Both the position numbers and the translations under genes were made by a program. The notes beneath the pieces were generated by a model. The model saw nothing but the letters and a program-made list of their open reading frames with translations, ran no database searches and had not been told where the DNA came from. A DNA stretch of 45,063 nucleotides from an uncultured Cryomorphaceae bacterium (GTDB taxonomy: Bacteria > Bacteroidota > Bacteroidia > Flavobacteriales > Schleiferiaceae). Positions within the stretch are counted from its first letter, which is position 1; each line of letters opens with the position of its first letter. This document shows, one piece after another, positions 43,551-45,063 of the stretch. The stretch is from contig CAJVWI010000016.1 of NCBI GenBank assembly GCA_913009655.1, positions 1 to 45,063 on the forward strand. Direction: 5' to 3'.

Positions 43551-44055
43551 TAATAGCCCCTTAATTCGAGCGATTTATACAGATGATGATTTGGTATTAT
43601 CGGCTGTAAAAACATTGCGTGAAAAAGGAATGAAAATCAAAGAAGTTTATTCACCATTTCCTATTCATGGACTAGACAAGGCATTGGGCTTAAAGGAGAC
43701 CAGAATTGCAATGGCAGCTTTTATGTATGGTTTATTTGGTTTGACAGTAGCTATTACTTTAACGGCTTACATGATGAATTTTGATTGGCCTCAAAATATT
43801 GGTGGCAAGCCAAGTATGACTTGGGGAATGAATATGCCTGCTTTTGTGCCGATTTTATTTGAATTAACAGTGTTTTTTGCCGCTCATTTAATGGTTTGGA
43901 CTTTCATGATAATTAATAGATTATACCCTGGCGCAAAAGAACAGAATCCCGACCCTCGCACAACCGATGATCATTTCATGATCGAAGTTCATTCAGTAAA
44001 AGGTGTAATGGATGTTTTAAAAGCATCTGGCGCAAAGGAAATTTCTGAAGCTTAA
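43528..44055 (+). CDS. actD: ActD, DUF3341 membrane subunit of Alternative Complex III
   Basis: A 175-residue protein. The N-terminal soluble part (IRAIYTDDDLVLSAVKTLREKGMKIKEVYSPFPIHGLDKALGL) is the DUF3341 signature. Two membrane helices follow (~62-82 and ~108-132). The C-terminus carries DPRTTDDHFMIEV. It helps assemble ActC. An in-frame ATG at 43537 is an alternative start that would shorten the actC overlap to 14 bases. Confidence 0.93.
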   Translation: MIQMAHTDNSPLIRAIYTDDDLVLSAVKTLREKGMKIKEVYSPFPIHGLDKALGLKETRIAMAAFMYGLFGLTVAITLTAYMMNFDWPQNIGGKPSMTWGMNMPAFVPILFELTVFFAAHLMVWTFMIINRLYPGAKEQNPDPRTTDDHFMIEVHSVKGVMDVLKASGAKEISEA

Positions 44056-44057
44056 AT

Positions 44058-44660
44058 ATGATGAGAAAATTAGATACACTTAAAATTATTTTAGCTTCTA
44101 GTTTATTGCTTGGAGTTATGGCCTCATGTAATAGTGACAAAACAACTCCAGGTTACACTTACATGGATGATATGTATCGATCACCGGCTATTAAGACATA
44201 TGAACCTTCGATAGATAATCCTAGACAGACATCATCACTAACTCCTGTAGAGGGAACTATTTCAAGAGGATATATTCCTTATGATATACCTAATACAAAT
44301 GAGGGTTACGAAGATTCAAAATCAAATACTTCGGTACCAGTTAATTTTTCAACTTTAGATCCTCAGGAAGGAAAAGAATTATATGGTCAATTTTGTTCCC
44401 ATTGCCATGGGGATAAAGGAGATGGTAATGGTATTCTTATGCAGCGGGAGAAAATTCTAGGTATACCTGGATATGGTCGTGACCGTCTACCTGATATTAC
44501 GCCAGGTTCCATCTATCATGTTATTATGCATGGGAAAAATAATATGGGCTCGCATTCATCTCAATTGAACTATGATGAGCGATGGAAAATCATCAAGTAC
44601 GTCTTGAAGCTTCGAGAGGATCAATCTGTAATGGTGGCTGAAGCTACTGCTGCTAAATAA
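44058..44660 (+). CDS. actE: ActE, monohaem cytochrome c lipoprotein of Alternative Complex III
   Basis: A 200-residue protein with lipobox MASC (C24) and one haem site, FCSHCHGDKGDGNG. The distal methionine is probably in HGKNNMGSHSSQL. ActE is a peripheral cytochrome of ACIII on the periplasmic face and can hand electrons onward. The tyrosine-rich lead GYTYMDDMYRSPAIKTYEPS is typical of ActE. Two bases follow actD. Confidence 0.94.
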   Translation: MMRKLDTLKIILASSLLLGVMASCNSDKTTPGYTYMDDMYRSPAIKTYEPSIDNPRQTSSLTPVEGTISRGYIPYDIPNTNEGYEDSKSNTSVPVNFSTLDPQEGKELYGQFCSHCHGDKGDGNGILMQREKILGIPGYGRDRLPDITPGSIYHVIMHGKNNMGSHSSQLNYDERWKIIKYVLKLREDQSVMVAEATAAK

Positions 44661-44664
44661 TTTA

Positions 44665-45063
44665 ATGCTGAATACGATGTTTGTTTTTACTACAAAAGCC
44701 AAAATTTTAGCTGTATCCCTTACGCTAGTTGGTCTAATTATGCTAGTCATAGGATTTAACGCTCCTGTAACTCATAATTCGGGTGAATCTCATGGGGAAG
44801 TTGCTCATGCCGTTGGTTCCCATGCTGGTGATTCTCATGCTGTTGATTCTCATGCTGGTGATTCTCATGCTGGTGATTCTCATGCTGTTGATTCTCATGC
44901 TGGTGATTCTCATGCTGTTGATTCTCATGCTGTTGATTCTCATGCTGGTGATTCTCATGCTGGTGATTCTCATGCTGTTGATTCTCATGCTGGTGATTCT
45001 CATGCTGTTGATTCTCATGCTGTTGATTCTCATGCTGGTGATTCTCATGCTGGTGATTCTCAT
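44665..45063 (+). CDS. actF: ActF, membrane subunit of Alternative Complex III, partial, with His-rich repeat
   Basis: From the ATG at 44665, 133 residues are visible before the window ends. A transmembrane helix (~11-32: AKILAVSLTLVGLIMLVIGF) is followed by an extracytoplasmic segment made almost wholly of A-[G/V]-D-S-H pentapeptides. ActF is a ten-helix NrfD-like paralogue of ActC. I recall Bacteroidota ActF proteins having a His-rich stretch after the first helix, so gene order and layout agree. The rest of the protein is missing, so the assignment rests on position and the N-terminus. The frame is open throughout. Confidence 0.8.
   Translation, partial: MLNTMFVFTTKAKILAVSLTLVGLIMLVIGFNAPVTHNSGESHGEVAHAVGSHAGDSHAVDSHAGDSHAGDSHAVDSHAGDSHAVDSHAVDSHAGDSHAGDSHAVDSHAGDSHAVDSHAVDSHAGDSHAGDSH
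44806..45063 (+). repeat. 15-bp tandem repeat (ADSH-type pentapeptide) with 90-bp higher-order period
   Basis: After one degenerate unit (44806-44820) there are 16 consecutive units of CATGCTGKTGATTCT up to 45060, identical except for one base (GGT Gly or GTT Val). The Gly/Val order is G V G G V G V V G G V G V V G G. From the second unit on it repeats with a period of six units (90 bp). The array runs off the window. Confidence 0.97.

Noticed and set aside
44743-45063. Minus-strand open frame of repeated MRITSMRINS units
   Set aside because: It is the antisense reading of the actF His repeat; a 15-bp repeat stays open in several frames. The plus-strand frame has operon context and an ActF-like start.
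44806-45063. Tandem array as a CRISPR
   Set aside because: Units are contiguous 15-bp repeats with no spacers and encode a regular pentapeptide in frame.

Overview
The window looks like a piece of an AT-rich marine Bacteroidota genome, most likely Flavobacteriales-like. Evidence: type IX secretion (T9SS) C-terminal sorting domains, a PorV/PorQ-family outer-membrane protein, a TonB-dependent receptor (TBDR) with a carboxypeptidase-like N-domain, DUF3098 beside ftsX, Alternative Complex III (ActABCDEF) instead of a bc1 complex, start codons without Shine-Dalgarno sites, and promoters of the Bacteroidota form TTG-N21-TAnnTTTG. No tRNA, rRNA, CRISPR array, transposase or integrase was recognised.

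Layout. (1) 1-~690: a partial glutaredoxin and a small lipoprotein, tightly overlapping and phage-like. They are joined to the broken 3' end of a T9SS cargo gene, so this end is probably a chimeric join or a recombination junction. (2) ~690-15552, minus strand: a surface-protein locus. In transcription order it encodes a secreted endonuclease/exonuclease/phosphatase (EEP), a FlgD-Ig-type secreted protein, an OB-fold T9SS protein, a lipoprotein, a TBDR, a PorV/PorQ-like barrel and an NHL-type lipoprotein, followed by a separate cupredoxin-LTD-Calx-beta-OB-LTD T9SS protein. EEP, LTD and OB domains recur in extracellular nucleases, so I infer a candidate locus for using extracellular nucleic acids. 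(3) 15797-17565: a divergent PhoB/PhoR-type two-component pair, with a perfect inverted repeat between it and the locus.

(4) 17591-28865: housekeeping genes: tryptophan 2,3-dioxygenase, an M23 peptidase, leuS, ftsX-DUF3098-uppP-truB, queA, an outer-membrane barrel and an unknown secreted protein. (5) 28865-32769: rlmN, then an iron-sulfur module of Mrp-type ATPase, Nfu scaffold, ferredoxin-NADP reductase and ISC-type ferredoxin. (6) 32904-37653: a YebC regulator, an S9 peptidase, two rhodaneses (one cytoplasmic, one lipoprotein) and a SPOR-like protein. (7) 37786-45063: the ACIII respiratory operon actABCDE and the start of actF. The window ends inside a His-rich 15-bp tandem repeat of actF that also has a 90-bp higher-order period.

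Several starts can be corrected because promoter -7 elements lie inside the longest reading frames (leuS, queA, actA) or because the longest frame begins at an upstream TTG (the TBDR, truB). Four promoters share an exact 21-bp spacer.
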